Origin: Flavobacterium ranwuense
Lineage (GTDB): Bacteria; Bacteroidota; Bacteroidia; Flavobacteriales; Flavobacteriaceae
DNA length: 64,000 nucleotides
Direction of reading: 5' to 3'
Assembly: GCF_004349315.1 (NCBI RefSeq)
Contig: NZ_SMLH01000002.1
Coordinates: forward strand, 248,001 to 312,000
A program made the translations under genes and the position numbers. Of the stretch, positions 24,848 through 34,934 are shown one piece after another (positions within the stretch are counted from its first letter, which is position 1; each line of letters opens with the position of its first letter). The notes under the pieces were generated by a model. The model worked only from the letters and a program-made list of their open reading frames with translations. It was not told the DNA's origin and searched no databases.

Positions 24848-26170
24848 TTAGATATCTGATTTCTTTCCGAAATCGGCAGGAAAAATCAAAAATCGTGATA
24901 AAATTAATCCTGGTATGGTTGCCAAAAACACCCAAATGAAGAAATTTCCATACCCCAGATATTCCTGAATATAACCGCTCAACATTCCCGGAAGCATCAT
25001 TCCTAAAGCCATAAATCCGGTTGCAATGGAGTAGTGGGACGTTTTTGATTCTCCATCGGCCACATAAATCAAATACATCATGAAAGCCGCAAAACCAAAT
25101 CCGTAACCAAATTGCTCAATAATTACTACTGAAGTTATATAAGGATTTAAAACATAATCAAAAGTATAATGGAACATTTCTACATGTAAATTGAAAGCAG
25201 AAACAGGGTGAAAATTTGCCAATAAAACAAATCCAATGATAGGTAAATGCATTATTAAAATCATAGGTAGCATCCACTTTCCTAATCCATCTCTAGAAAT
25301 CACGATACCGCCCAAAACACCACCAATAACAAGTGCGCTTACTCCAAATGTTCCGTAAATAACTCCAACATCCTGTGTGGTTAAACCCATTCCGCCAGCT
25401 GATATCGGATCTATTAAAAAAGGAGTAAGCATTTTTAATAATTGGGATTCACCTAATCTGAATAATAGAATGAAAGCCAAAATCAAACCAATTTGTTTCT
25501 TTTGAAAAAAAGTAGCGAAAACGGCTCCGAAACTTTTACTTGGTACCGAATCCGTTTTTGTTTCTACTATTTTTGTTTCAATTTTTGGAGTTGAAAAATA
25601 ATTGTAAATGGTAATTACAGCCATAATAAACCCGACAACAACCATCGTGTACGACCATGCTTTTTGTTTATCGCCATATTCGTGTTCCAGATAGCCGGCA
25701 ATAACCACGATTAATCCGTTTCCGGTAAGCATGGAAAGTCTATAAAAAGTACTTCGAATTCCAAGGAAAAAGGATTGTTGCTCTTTCTCTAAAGCCAACA
25801 TATAGAATCCATCACTGGCCACATCATTAGATGCCGAAGCAAATGCAGCAACCCAAAAAACGGCTAAACTGATAACGAAAAAATTACTCAAAGGAATCGT
25901 TAAACCCACAATCAAAAAAGCAACAGAAATTAGCAATTGCATGCTTAAAAACCACTTTCTCTTAGTGGAATAGAGATCAATAAACGGACTCCACAACGGT
26001 TTAATTACCCATGGTAAATACAGTAAGCTGGTATAAATTCCAATATCTTCGTTGTTGATTCCGAGATTTTTATACATAATTACCGATACCGAAATTATGA
26101 TGGCATACGGTAAGCCGGAAGCAAAGTTTAAAACTGGAATCCAATACCAAGGTCTATTGTCTATTTTCAT
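24848..26170 (-). CDS. AmpG-like MFS transporter
   Basis: 440 residues, 12 predicted helices. The start MKIDNRPWYWIPVLNFASGLPYAI and the loop PWVIKPLWSPFIDLYSTKRKW match AmpG-type transporters (SLC33-like, PFxD/Y-type first loop). AmpG imports GlcNAc-anhydro-muropeptides. It lies 25 bases upstream of the GH3 gene and 27 bases after the GH10-like gene, so the three read as one operon for uptake and cleavage of wall sugars. Without the partner enzymes in view, the substrate remains inferred. Confidence 0.83.
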   Translation of the reverse strand: MKIDNRPWYWIPVLNFASGLPYAIIISVSVIMYKNLGINNEDIGIYTSLLYLPWVIKPLWSPFIDLYSTKRKWFLSMQLLISVAFLIVGLTIPLSNFFVISLAVFWVAAFASASNDVASDGFYMLALEKEQQSFFLGIRSTFYRLSMLTGNGLIVVIAGYLEHEYGDKQKAWSYTMVVVGFIMAVITIYNYFSTPKIETKIVETKTDSVPSKSFGAVFATFFQKKQIGLILAFILLFRLGESQLLKMLTPFLIDPISAGGMGLTTQDVGVIYGTFGVSALVIGGVLGGIVISRDGLGKWMLPMILIMHLPIIGFVLLANFHPVSAFNLHVEMFHYTFDYVLNPYITSVVIIEQFGYGFGFAAFMMYLIYVADGESKTSHYSIATGFMALGMMLPGMLSGYIQEYLGYGNFFIWVFLATIPGLILSRFLIFPADFGKKSDI

Positions 26171-26197
26171 TTTTAGCGTATTATATTCGATTAAATT

Positions 26198-27730
26198 TTA
26201 TAGCGTAAAGTTCACTAAGGTTGCTTCACTTTCATTACCATAAAAATCAATGAATGTAATGGCGCAGGTTGTATTTTTGTCTAATTTATAAGTTGGTATA
26301 ACAACTTCAACAGTATCAATATTATCTTTAAATGCTATTTTATCAATAATTTGGCTTGGATCGTTGACATCAATTTTTGAATTAAATTTAGCTCCATAAA
26401 CCATAACGTAACGCACTTTACTATACAAAGGATAGGTGACATTAAATCTTGATGAAATTGGATCTATCAAAATGTTATTTGCTGAGGGTACAATAGCCAT
26501 TTTTTTTACGGAACTGGGTACTACAGTAGGAAGTGCCGGATATTTGTATTGGTTTTCTGTTAGTAATTTAGTCACACTTTGATTTTTGTTCAAGAATGAT
26601 TTGGCACTAAAAAAAGCATTTCCCTGAATGTTTTTGTAGGATCTTGTAATGTCTATTTGATTTGGGATTTCATTTGGATTATTCCATCTTTTATCAGAGT
26701 CGGTGTTGATTTTATAAGTTCCGTTTCCTATGTAGATTGCGGTATTAGTTGAATTTTCAGACCACCAACGCAATAATTTAGAATAGGAAGCTTTAGGATG
26801 ATCCATACTCCAGTACAATTGCGGAACAAGGTAATCAATCCATTTGTTTTCCATCCAAGCCAATGGATCAGCGAATAAATCATCGTAATTAGTTTGTCCC
26901 GCTTCTGTTTCTGAACCTTTTGGATCCACTGATTTATTTCTCCAAACTCCAAACGGGCTGATACCAAATTGTACCCACGGTTTTATATTTTTAATCGAAA
27001 CCGAGACATCTTTTACAAAAGTATTTACATTCGAACGTCTCCAATCCTCTAAACTCATTCCGTTTCCATATTTTTTAAAAGAATCAGTATCGTTAAATAC
27101 TTCTCCTTTTATTCTGTACGGATAAAAATAGTCATCAAAATGAATAGCATCAATGTCATAATTTTGGACAACTTCTTCGACAACGGTCAATAAGTGTTTT
27201 TGAACTTCGGGTAATGCCGGATTGTAATAATATTTTCCACCATATTTGATCATCCATTCCGGATACTTAAAATAGTCATGTTCCGGACTTAAAAGCGAGG
27301 TATTGTAATCCATTGTAGCACGATATGGATTTAACCAGGCATGAAATTCAAATCCACGTGCATGCGTCTCAGCGATCATCCATGCTAATGTGTCAAAATA
27401 AGGTTTTGGAGCCTGTCCTTCTTTTCCAGTCAAGAAACGGGACCAAGGCGCTAATTTTGTTGGATAAAAAGCATCACCAACGCTTCTAATTTGAACAATT
27501 ACTGCATTATAATTTAGTTTTTTATACGCATCTAAAATCTCAATATAATCTGCTTTTTGTTTTGCAACATTATCGGTACTGGTTTTTGGCCAGTCAATGT
27601 TTACCACGGTAGCTATCCAAACGGCTCTAAATTCATTTTTTGGATTTGTGGCCATGATTTGCGCTTTTACATTCGAAAACGAAAGTAAAAGAAACATAAT
27701 AAGAAATCCTATATACTTGTAATTCTTCAT
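26198..27730 (-). CDS. GH10-like (DUF187) secreted glycoside hydrolase
   Basis: 510 residues with a signal peptide (IGFLIMFLLLSFSNVKAQ). The glycosyl hydrolase-like 10 (DUF187) domain begins at NEFRAVWIATVVNIDWP and contains NAVIVQIRSVGDAFYP, GFEFHAWLNPYRA, DIDAIHFDDYFYPY and GISPFGVWRN. These are the barrel strands seen in digH-type enzymes that act on peptidoglycan glycans lacking stem peptides. A C-terminal Fn3-like region of about 90 residues closes the protein. It begins the operon that continues with the AmpG-like and NagZ-like genes; extracellular cleavage followed by uptake would fit. Confidence 0.85.
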   Translation of the reverse strand: MKNYKYIGFLIMFLLLSFSNVKAQIMATNPKNEFRAVWIATVVNIDWPKTSTDNVAKQKADYIEILDAYKKLNYNAVIVQIRSVGDAFYPTKLAPWSRFLTGKEGQAPKPYFDTLAWMIAETHARGFEFHAWLNPYRATMDYNTSLLSPEHDYFKYPEWMIKYGGKYYYNPALPEVQKHLLTVVEEVVQNYDIDAIHFDDYFYPYRIKGEVFNDTDSFKKYGNGMSLEDWRRSNVNTFVKDVSVSIKNIKPWVQFGISPFGVWRNKSVDPKGSETEAGQTNYDDLFADPLAWMENKWIDYLVPQLYWSMDHPKASYSKLLRWWSENSTNTAIYIGNGTYKINTDSDKRWNNPNEIPNQIDITRSYKNIQGNAFFSAKSFLNKNQSVTKLLTENQYKYPALPTVVPSSVKKMAIVPSANNILIDPISSRFNVTYPLYSKVRYVMVYGAKFNSKIDVNDPSQIIDKIAFKDNIDTVEVVIPTYKLDKNTTCAITFIDFYGNESEATLVNFTL

Positions 27731-27942
27731 TATTGTTGTGTTTATAAAGTATTCAAAAATAGTTTTTTTAGAGAAATTTACCAGTTAAAATCCTGATAAA
27801 ATTTGACTTATTTCATTAGTGCAATTTCTTTGCCAATTTTTTCTAAATCCGTTTGAATGCCCTTTCTGACAAATAATAAAAGGATTTTAAATATTTTAAA
27901 TTTTTCTTATTTGATTTTTCAACTTATAATAGGGTATATATT

Positions 27943-27950
27943 TATATTTG
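27943..27950 (+). promoter_or_regulatory. -7 box before the FAD/Fe-S oxidoreductase gene
   Basis: TATATTTG is a perfect TAnnTTTG match 28 bases before the ATG. No TTTG lies at the usual spacing upstream (the nearest, at 27910, is too far), so the -33 element is weak. Confidence 0.45.
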
Positions 27951-27978
27951 TGAAAATAATAGCAATTTACTCCACTAA

Positions 27979-30894
27979 ATGTCAATCACGCCTCAATTAC
28001 AGCAATTATCCCAATCATTAGAAGGAACACTTTTATATGATGATCTCCATAAAACATTGTATGCCACGGATGCTTCTGCGTATAGAATTATACCTCTTGC
28101 TGTAGCTATTCCAAAATCAGAGGAAGATATTGTAAAAATTATTCGCTTTGCAGCAAAAAATAAGATTTCAATTACGCCCAGAACTGCCGGAACTTCCTTA
28201 GCAGGTCAAACAGTAGGTAATGGAATTATTGTCGATGTTTCGAAACATTTCACAAAGATTGTTGCTTTTGATCCCATAAAAAAAACTGTTACAGTACAGC
28301 CAGGAGTGATTCGGGATGAACTGAATTTATATTTAAAAGAACACGGATTGTTTTTTGGTCCCAATACTTCAACCTCAAATCGATGTATGATGGGAGGAAT
28401 GGTAGGAAATAATTCATCGGGAACTACGTCGATTCGTTATGGTGTGACCCGAGATAAAATAGTAGCTATTAAAGCGGTTTTGAGTGATGGAACTTCGGCA
28501 GTATTTAAAGAAATAACTTCGGCTGAATTCATTGAAAAAACAAAAGGAAACACGCTCGAAAGCTCCATTTATAAGACTATTTATGAGGAACTTTCGAATA
28601 CAGAAAACCAAAAAGAGATTATAAAGGAATTTCCAAAACCTGAAATTCACAGACGAAATACCGGATACGCGATCGATTTATTATTAAAATCTGAACTTTT
28701 TGGAGGAACAGAAAATACTATAAATCTAGGGAAACTCCTTTGCGGAAGCGAAGGAACGCTGGCCTTTACCACCGAGATTACGCTCAAAGCGGATCATGTA
28801 CCACCTACGTATAATGTTATGGTAGTGGCCCATTTTCATACCATTCAGGAAAGTTTAGAAGCCGTAGTTACAGCGATGAAACATCATTTGTATACCTGTG
28901 AGATGATGGATGACACGATATTAGATTGTACCAAAACCAACAGGGAACAAGCTAAAAACAGATTTTTTATTCAAGGGGAGCCAAAAGCGGTTATCATGCT
29001 CGAAGTAGCGTCGCATAACAGTATAGAAGATGCCGAAAGGCAAGCTGATGATTTGATTGCAGATTTGAAAAGAAATAATTTCGGGTATGCTTTGCCAAAA
29101 ATTTATGGAGCTGATATTGATAAAATAAATGAGTTGCGAAAAGCAGGTCTCGGGCTTTTAGGAAGTATTGTAGGCGATAATAAAGCTGCGGATTCTATTG
29201 AAGATACCGCTGTTGAGTTGAGTGATTTACCCAATTATATTGCCGAGTTCTCCGCCATGATGGAACGTCATGGGCAGAGCGCCATTTATTATGCACATGC
29301 CGGAGCTGGAGAAATTCACTTGCGACCGGTTTTAAATTTGAAAACAAAAGAAGGAGTACATCAATTTAGAAACATTGCTACCGAAGTGGCTATTTTGGTA
29401 AAAAAATATAGAGGTTCATTGAGCGGGGAGCATGGAGACGGAATTGTTCGTGGTGAGTTTTTGCCTTTTATGATAGGAAACCAGAATTATGAATTGTTGA
29501 AAAGAATTAAACATGCTTTTGATCCCAACACCATTTTGAATGTGGGAAAAATTGTAAATGCTTTCAAAATGGACGAAAACCTTCGGGTGGAAGCGGGCAG
29601 AGCAGAACCGGATATACAAACAATTCAGGATTTTTCGGATAGTATGGGGATTTTGCGCGCCGCAGAGAAATGCAATGGTTCCGGCGATTGCAGAAAATTA
29701 CCTTCGGCTGGCGGAACTTTGTGTCCCAGTTATCGCGCTACCCGAAATGAAAAAGATACGACTCGTGCCAGGGCCAATGCGCTTAGAGAATATTTGACGC
29801 ATTCAGAGAAAGACAATAAATTCGATCATGAAGAATTATATAAGGTATTTGACTTGTGTGTAAGTTGTAAAGCATGTGCCAGCGAATGTCCCAGTAATGT
29901 GGATGTAGCGGCTTTAAAATCAGAGTTTTTGTACCAATATCAAAAAGCAAATGGATTTTCTTGGCGAAATAAATTTTTTGCGTTCAATGCGAAACTGAAT
30001 GGACTGGGAAGCATTACTCCAAGATTTACTAATTTCATGGTGAATTTGTCCTTAGTCAAGAAAAGCATGGGAATTGCTCCAAAAAGAGAAGTGCCGCTTT
30101 TGGCTCCAAAGACGTTTAGAAAATGGTACGAAAAAAATTGGAATCAGGCACCAAGTGATTCTTTTGTAAACGGAAAAGTATGTTTGTTTTGTGATGAATT
30201 TACTAATTACTATGATGTTTCGGTTGGAATCGACGCCTATGAGTTATTGACAACATTAGGCTATGAAGTGATTCTGGTGGATCACGAAGAAAGTGGAAGA
30301 GCTTTTATTTCTAAAGGTTTTCTCGAAGAAGCAAAAGCAATTGCGAATATAAATGTTGCCGTTTTTTCGGATTATATTACTGCTGATTGTCCGTTGATAG
30401 GAATCGAACCATCAGCGATATTGACATTTAGAGACGAATACATTCGATTGGCAGACGATAAAGAAAGTGCCGAAAAATTAGCCAAAAATGTATTTACCAT
30501 TGAAGAGTTTTTTAAAAATGAGATTACTTCGGGTAAAATTCATTCGGAGCAATTTTCTGATGAGGAGAAAACAATAAAAATTCACGGACATTGCCACCAA
30601 AAGTCTTTAAGTTCTATTGAAGCGACTTTTGCGATGTTGAATGTGCCCAAAAACAGTTTGGTTACCATTTATAATTCAGGATGTTGCGGCATGGCAGGTT
30701 CTTTTGGATATGAAAAAGAACATTATGAGATCAGCATGCAAATGGGTGAAGATACGTTGTTTCCTAAAATTAGAGCTACAGATCCTAATGTAGCCATTGC
30801 TGCTGCAGGAACCAGTTGTCGTCACCAAATTTTTGACGGAACCAGTAGAAAGGCCTTGCATCCGATTACTATTCTAAGAAGTTGTGTAAAATAA
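27979..30894 (+). CDS. FAD-linked oxidase fused to Fe-S/CCG domain (D-lactate dehydrogenase type)
   Basis: 971 residues. The N-terminal half is a GlcD-like FAD domain: ITPRTAGTSLAGQTVGNGII, MMGGMVGNNSSGTTSIRYG, LLCGSEGTLAFTTEI, and SGEHGDGIVRGEFLP. The C-terminal half has iron-sulfur ligands, EKCNGSGDCRKL and FDLCVSCKACASECPSNV, then two CCG-like motifs (HGHCHQKS and YNSGCCGMAGSFGYEKEHY). Fused proteins of this layout oxidise D-lactate or D-2-hydroxyglutarate and feed electrons to quinone or a soluble carrier. The exact substrate is uncertain. It stands alone on the plus strand with a divergent neighbour upstream. Confidence 0.9.
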   Translation: MSITPQLQQLSQSLEGTLLYDDLHKTLYATDASAYRIIPLAVAIPKSEEDIVKIIRFAAKNKISITPRTAGTSLAGQTVGNGIIVDVSKHFTKIVAFDPIKKTVTVQPGVIRDELNLYLKEHGLFFGPNTSTSNRCMMGGMVGNNSSGTTSIRYGVTRDKIVAIKAVLSDGTSAVFKEITSAEFIEKTKGNTLESSIYKTIYEELSNTENQKEIIKEFPKPEIHRRNTGYAIDLLLKSELFGGTENTINLGKLLCGSEGTLAFTTEITLKADHVPPTYNVMVVAHFHTIQESLEAVVTAMKHHLYTCEMMDDTILDCTKTNREQAKNRFFIQGEPKAVIMLEVASHNSIEDAERQADDLIADLKRNNFGYALPKIYGADIDKINELRKAGLGLLGSIVGDNKAADSIEDTAVELSDLPNYIAEFSAMMERHGQSAIYYAHAGAGEIHLRPVLNLKTKEGVHQFRNIATEVAILVKKYRGSLSGEHGDGIVRGEFLPFMIGNQNYELLKRIKHAFDPNTILNVGKIVNAFKMDENLRVEAGRAEPDIQTIQDFSDSMGILRAAEKCNGSGDCRKLPSAGGTLCPSYRATRNEKDTTRARANALREYLTHSEKDNKFDHEELYKVFDLCVSCKACASECPSNVDVAALKSEFLYQYQKANGFSWRNKFFAFNAKLNGLGSITPRFTNFMVNLSLVKKSMGIAPKREVPLLAPKTFRKWYEKNWNQAPSDSFVNGKVCLFCDEFTNYYDVSVGIDAYELLTTLGYEVILVDHEESGRAFISKGFLEEAKAIANINVAVFSDYITADCPLIGIEPSAILTFRDEYIRLADDKESAEKLAKNVFTIEEFFKNEITSGKIHSEQFSDEEKTIKIHGHCHQKSLSSIEATFAMLNVPKNSLVTIYNSGCCGMAGSFGYEKEHYEISMQMGEDTLFPKIRATDPNVAIAAAGTSCRHQIFDGTSRKALHPITILRSCVK

Positions 30895-31168
30895 TTTTCA
30901 GCTTGAAATGAATTCTAAAAGGAATAGTGATTCTCTGTCTATTTAAATGATTTTTCTTTTATTGGTTTAATTGTATTCGATTTGACTTTTTATATTGACA
31001 ATAAAAATCATTTTGTCTTTTTTGAAAAATAATATAAAAAAAAAGCTCGAGAAACTTTATTAGTTCAATTTGTTTTATACTTTTGATTTTTCAAGATAAT
31101 CTGCATTATTTTTAAGATAAGAGCATATAATTTACAGTATATTAATTTTTAATGATAAAATTTGCAAT

Positions 31169-33100
31169 ATGGCATTAAAGGGTTTATTCAGAAAGAAAAC
31201 AGTACAAGATATTTTAAAACAGGTTGAAAAAAGGGATGCCGATGGACATAATGCTTTAGGTAAGCACCTGACAGCTCGTGATTTGACAGCCTTTGGTATT
31301 GCGGCAATTGTAGGAGCAGGTATTTTTAGTACCATTGGAAAAGCGAGTGCTGATGGAGGTCCTGCAGTTATCTTTCTTTTCTTGTTTACTGCTATAGCGT
31401 GTAGTTTTGCTGCTTTTGCTTATGCTGAATTTGCCTCGATGGTTCCCGTTTCAGGAAGTGCTTACACGTATTCCTATGTTGCTTTTGGTGAAATTATAGC
31501 CTGGATTATTGGTTGGGCATTGATTATGGAATACTCAGTTGGTAATATAACGGTCGCCATATCGTGGAGTGATTATTTTACAAGTTTACTTGAAAGTGGT
31601 GGCCTTCATTTGCCAAAATGGGTTCAAATGGATTTTTTATCCGCCTCCAGAGGATTCGATGACGCTACTGCATTGATGCAAGGTGGAAAAGAATTTGCGA
31701 ACTTGAGTCCTGCTTTGCAAGATGCTTATACGGCTTGGACGACTTCACCAGTTATTGGTTCGTTTCATTTTGTAGCTGATCTTCCTGCATTATTAATTAT
31801 CGTTTTAATTACAGCATTGATTTACCGTGGAATGAAAGAATCCCGAAATGCGAGTAATATCATGGTTGTGGTAAAATTATGTATCGTTCTTTTGGTTATT
31901 GCTGTTGGTGTTTTCTACGTAGATACTGCTAATTGGGATCCTTTTGCGCCTAACGGAGTTACAGGAGTTTTAAAAGGAGTTTCTGCAGTGTTTTTTGCCT
32001 ATATTGGGTTTGATGCTATTTCAACAACAGCCGAAGAGTGTAAAGACCCACAACGTGATTTGCCAAGAGGGATGATGTGGGCTATTATTATATGTACCAT
32101 TTTATATATTGCTATAGCATTGGTATTAACAGGAATGGTGAGTTATGACCTATTGAATGTAGGCGATCCATTAGCTTTTGTATTTGAAAAATTAGACCTG
32201 AAATGGATGTCAGGAATTATTGCGGTTAGTGCGGTTGTGGCTATGGCAAGTGTTTTATTGGTTTTCCAAATGGGGCAACCACGTATCTGGATGAGTATGA
32301 GTCGTGACGGTTTGTTGCCAAAACGTTTCTCAAAAGTACATCCAAAATATAAAACTCCTTCTTATGCGACAATTGTTACTGGTTTTGTAGTAGCGGTTCC
32401 GGCTTTGTTTTTGAACTTAACATTGGTTACAGATTTGTGTAGTATAGGAACGCTATTTGCTTTTGTATTGGTTTGTGCGGGAGTTCTGGTATTACAAAAT
32501 AAAAAAGATATTCCTCGAGGTAAATTTAAAACCCCTTATGTTAATTCCAAATTCATCTTTCCAGTTTTAATGATTATTGGGCTTGTGTTTGCTTTTGGCT
32601 ATAACAAAAAAGCGACTATGGATTTTATTACCAATGAAACCCAAATCAATAATTCAGCGGATATTATTACTTCATTGAATAAAGAAGAAACTCAAAAAGT
32701 ATACGGTTATTTAGTAACTATTGATGCTAAAAACAGTACGACTGAAACACCGGATTTAGAACATTTATTGAGTCAATACCAACAAGATGATGCAAAATAT
32801 GCTTCAGTAATTGCAGGTTTGCCAATTGCGGATTCTGTTAAATACGAGAGCGGCTTTGACTTGTTTAAGCATAAAATCCCGATGTGGATTTTTCTTCTTA
32901 CTCTAGTTGGATTGTCAGTTTGGTCTTTCAAAGAAAATTTGTCTTTAATTCCTCTTCTAGGCCTAATTTGTTGTTTGTATTTGATGGCAGAACTAAGTGT
33001 TTGGAACTGGATTTATTTTGGGATTTGGCTTTTAATTGGATTGGTAGTCTATTTTAGCTTTAGCCGTAAAAACAGTAAGTTGAATAGTATAGAAATTTAG
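31169..33100 (+). CDS. APC-family amino acid permease (cationic amino acid type)
   Basis: 643 residues, 12 or more helices. The start of the core is TARDLTAFGIAAIVGAGIFSTIG, the GAGIF motif of APC transporters that contacts substrate. Later segments AFFAYIGFDAISTTAEECKDPQRDLPRG match the CAT/YfnA group. A hydrophilic insert of about 90 residues (about 490-570) lies between the last helices, an unusual addition for the family and seen in Bacteroidota versions. The 274 bases upstream are AT-rich with no coding potential and a weak inverted repeat at 30946-31012. A terminator follows. Confidence 0.9.
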   Translation: MALKGLFRKKTVQDILKQVEKRDADGHNALGKHLTARDLTAFGIAAIVGAGIFSTIGKASADGGPAVIFLFLFTAIACSFAAFAYAEFASMVPVSGSAYTYSYVAFGEIIAWIIGWALIMEYSVGNITVAISWSDYFTSLLESGGLHLPKWVQMDFLSASRGFDDATALMQGGKEFANLSPALQDAYTAWTTSPVIGSFHFVADLPALLIIVLITALIYRGMKESRNASNIMVVVKLCIVLLVIAVGVFYVDTANWDPFAPNGVTGVLKGVSAVFFAYIGFDAISTTAEECKDPQRDLPRGMMWAIIICTILYIAIALVLTGMVSYDLLNVGDPLAFVFEKLDLKWMSGIIAVSAVVAMASVLLVFQMGQPRIWMSMSRDGLLPKRFSKVHPKYKTPSYATIVTGFVVAVPALFLNLTLVTDLCSIGTLFAFVLVCAGVLVLQNKKDIPRGKFKTPYVNSKFIFPVLMIIGLVFAFGYNKKATMDFITNETQINNSADIITSLNKEETQKVYGYLVTIDAKNSTTETPDLEHLLSQYQQDDAKYASVIAGLPIADSVKYESGFDLFKHKIPMWIFLLTLVGLSVWSFKENLSLIPLLGLICCLYLMAELSVWNWIYFGIWLLIGLVVYFSFSRKNSKLNSIEI

Positions 33101-33120
33101 AAAATAAATCCATTTATATA

Positions 33121-33155
33121 AAAACCGTCTCGTTAAACAACTTGACGGTTTTTTT
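33121..33155 (+). terminator. Terminator after the amino acid permease
   Basis: Stem AAAACCGTC (33121-33129) and GACGGTTTT (33144-33152), a 14-base loop, then a T run. Confidence 0.88.
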
Positions 33156-33298
33156 GTGCTGTTTAGTCAGTCTTCAAAAAGAGGTAGTAGGCCCAAAATT
33201 ATCTTATTAGACTCAAGAGATGTATTGGTTTTTCTACTGTTTAAAAAAGATTTAATGACTGTGATTACAGTTTAGTAGTAAGGTTTGTAAATCTTATT

Positions 33299-34150
33299 TT
33301 AGTGCTGTGAGAGCACGATTAAAACAATTGCTATTAAAGCTAAAAACAGCCCTAGAAGATTCATTTTACTCAGTTTTTCTTTAAAAATTAAAATACCCAC
33401 AAGACTGCCTATAATAATCACTCCCATATTCATGCCAGCAAAAACGGTAGAAGGGTTTTTTGAAAATTCCTTATGTGCTTTAAGGTAAAAAAGAATATTT
33501 CCAAAGTTGAAAATACCGACTAAACCGCCAAAAAGAATGTTATGGATATTTAATGTTGCTTTTTTAAAAATCACTTCATAAGCAACCACAGTAATCATTA
33601 TACTCATTGCTATTCCTAAGATGACAAATAATGAAGTGGTATATGGCAGACTGGTATAAGTGGCAATTTGTTTGAAGAGAATGTCTATCACTCCAAAGCC
33701 TATCAAAACTACTGCTGGATAACCCCATTTATTTTTAGTGTTTTCGCTGTTTTTTGTGAGAATAAGCAACAATGCCGGGATTGCCAATACGAAAGCCGAA
33801 ATTTTCAGCATACTGAATTGTTCTTTGAATAGTAGCCAGGCCGCAAGAATAGGTATAAATAATGAGAGTCGTTGGGCAGCATCGGTTTTTACAATTCCCA
33901 TGTGTTTAATGGATGCCGCCAAAAAAAGGAATATAGAAGGTAATAAAATACCAATAGTTATATAAAGCCACCATGGCGCTTTAGTTTCAACGGTATTTAA
34001 ATCTGGGCTGTATGACAGGTAGCAAAGTGTGCATGCAAACACATAATTCCAAGTAACTATTTGTGTGTGGCTGATGGTATATTTACGGGCGACTTTAAAT
34101 ATCACGCCCACGGTTACACTGCAAATAATACTTAAGATTAGAAATAACAT
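33299..34150 (-). CDS. EamA/DMT-family transporter
   Basis: 283 residues with ten predicted helices in two five-helix repeats, the drug/metabolite transporter layout. Each repeat ends with the EamA-like signature: first LFIPILAAWLLFKEQFSMLKISAFVLAIPALLLIL, then MGVIIIGSLVGILIFKEKLSKMNLLGLFLALIAIVLIV. The typical final glutamate after the LxxxE turn is present in both. Substrate not inferable. It is divergent from the tRNA-Arg/apt side and convergent with the amino acid permease. Confidence 0.82.
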   Translation of the reverse strand: MLFLILSIICSVTVGVIFKVARKYTISHTQIVTWNYVFACTLCYLSYSPDLNTVETKAPWWLYITIGILLPSIFLFLAASIKHMGIVKTDAAQRLSLFIPILAAWLLFKEQFSMLKISAFVLAIPALLLILTKNSENTKNKWGYPAVVLIGFGVIDILFKQIATYTSLPYTTSLFVILGIAMSIMITVVAYEVIFKKATLNIHNILFGGLVGIFNFGNILFYLKAHKEFSKNPSTVFAGMNMGVIIIGSLVGILIFKEKLSKMNLLGLFLALIAIVLIVLSQH

Positions 34151-34194
34151 AGTTTTATTTATATTGTGGGGAACATGTGGGGATTTTATTTAAT

Positions 34195-34238
34195 AAAAAA
34201 ACGGTAAACGCTTATTTTATAGTCGTTTACCGTTTTTA
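34195..34238 (-). terminator. Terminator between EamA gene and tRNA-Arg
   Basis: Near-perfect stem AAAAACGGTAAACG (34197-34210) and CGTTTACCGTTTTT (34224-34237) with a 13-base loop. On the minus strand it follows tRNA-Arg. Confidence 0.88.
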
Positions 34239-34243
34239 TTTTG

Positions 34244-34317
34244 TGACCTTGACTGGATTCAAACCAGTAACCTCTTGAGCCGTAATCAAGTGCGCTATTC
34301 AGTTGCGCCACAAGGCC
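34244..34317 (-). tRNA. tRNA-Arg: tRNA-Arg (anticodon ACG)
   Basis: 74 bases on the minus strand. Acceptor stem GGCCTTG pairs with CAAGGTC with one G-U; D arm GCGC/GCGC; anticodon stem CTTGA/TCAAG with loop TTACGGC and anticodon ACG; T arm CTGG/CCAG around TTTGAAT. CCA is not encoded. The wobble base should be modified to inosine. Confidence 0.95.
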
Positions 34318-34421
34318 ATTTTTTTGCTTTTTAAGAGCTTATTAAAGCGCCTTATTGCGGGTGCAAATATAGGTATAATTGTGTAATTTGCAAGTCTAAA
34401 TTTATAAAAAAATAAAAAAAC

Positions 34422-34934
34422 ATGCCACTTAAGAATTATATACGTGATATTCAGGGATTTCCCAAAGAAGGAATTTTGTTTAAAGACATTACTCCCTTGC
34501 TAATTGATCCCGAAGCAAGGAAAAAATGCTTGAATATATTGGTTTCATCCCTTGCAGATAAAAAAATAGACAAGGTAATAGGAGTGGAGAGTCGAGGGTT
34601 TTTCTTTGGAATGTTGATTGCTCAGGAATTAAATGTGGGTTTTATTCCGGTTCGAAAACCTAGCAAGTTGCCTTACGAAACGATTTCGGCAACGTATGAT
34701 TTGGAATATGGAACGGATACATTAGAAATTCATACCGATGCGATTCAAAAAGGAGACCGAATTCTGATCCATGATGATGTTTTAGCAACCGGAGGAACGG
34801 CAAAAGCGGTTTGTGAATTGGTGGAAAGATTGGGTGGCGAAATCGTGCAATGCAATTTCCTGATGGAATTAGCTTTCTTGAATGGAAGAGCAAAAATCAA
34901 AGAAAATGAAATTTTTGCCGCAATTACATATTAA
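34422..34934 (+). CDS. apt: Adenine phosphoribosyltransferase
   Basis: 170 residues, the standard size. The start MPLKNYIRDIQGFPKEGILFKDITPLL is typical. GVESRGFFFGMLIAQELNVGFIPVRKP holds the hood and flexible loop, and ILIHDDVLATGGTAKAV is the PRPP-binding loop. Converts adenine and PRPP to AMP in purine salvage. Its stop overlaps by four bases the end of a convergent 46-codon gene. Confidence 0.96.
   Translation: MPLKNYIRDIQGFPKEGILFKDITPLLIDPEARKKCLNILVSSLADKKIDKVIGVESRGFFFGMLIAQELNVGFIPVRKPSKLPYETISATYDLEYGTDTLEIHTDAIQKGDRILIHDDVLATGGTAKAVCELVERLGGEIVQCNFLMELAFLNGRAKIKENEIFAAITY

Noticed and set aside
30946..31012. Terminator after the FAD/Fe-S oxidoreductase
   Set aside because: The inverted repeat is imperfect and lacks a T run directly after it, so it stays only as a note with the permease entry.
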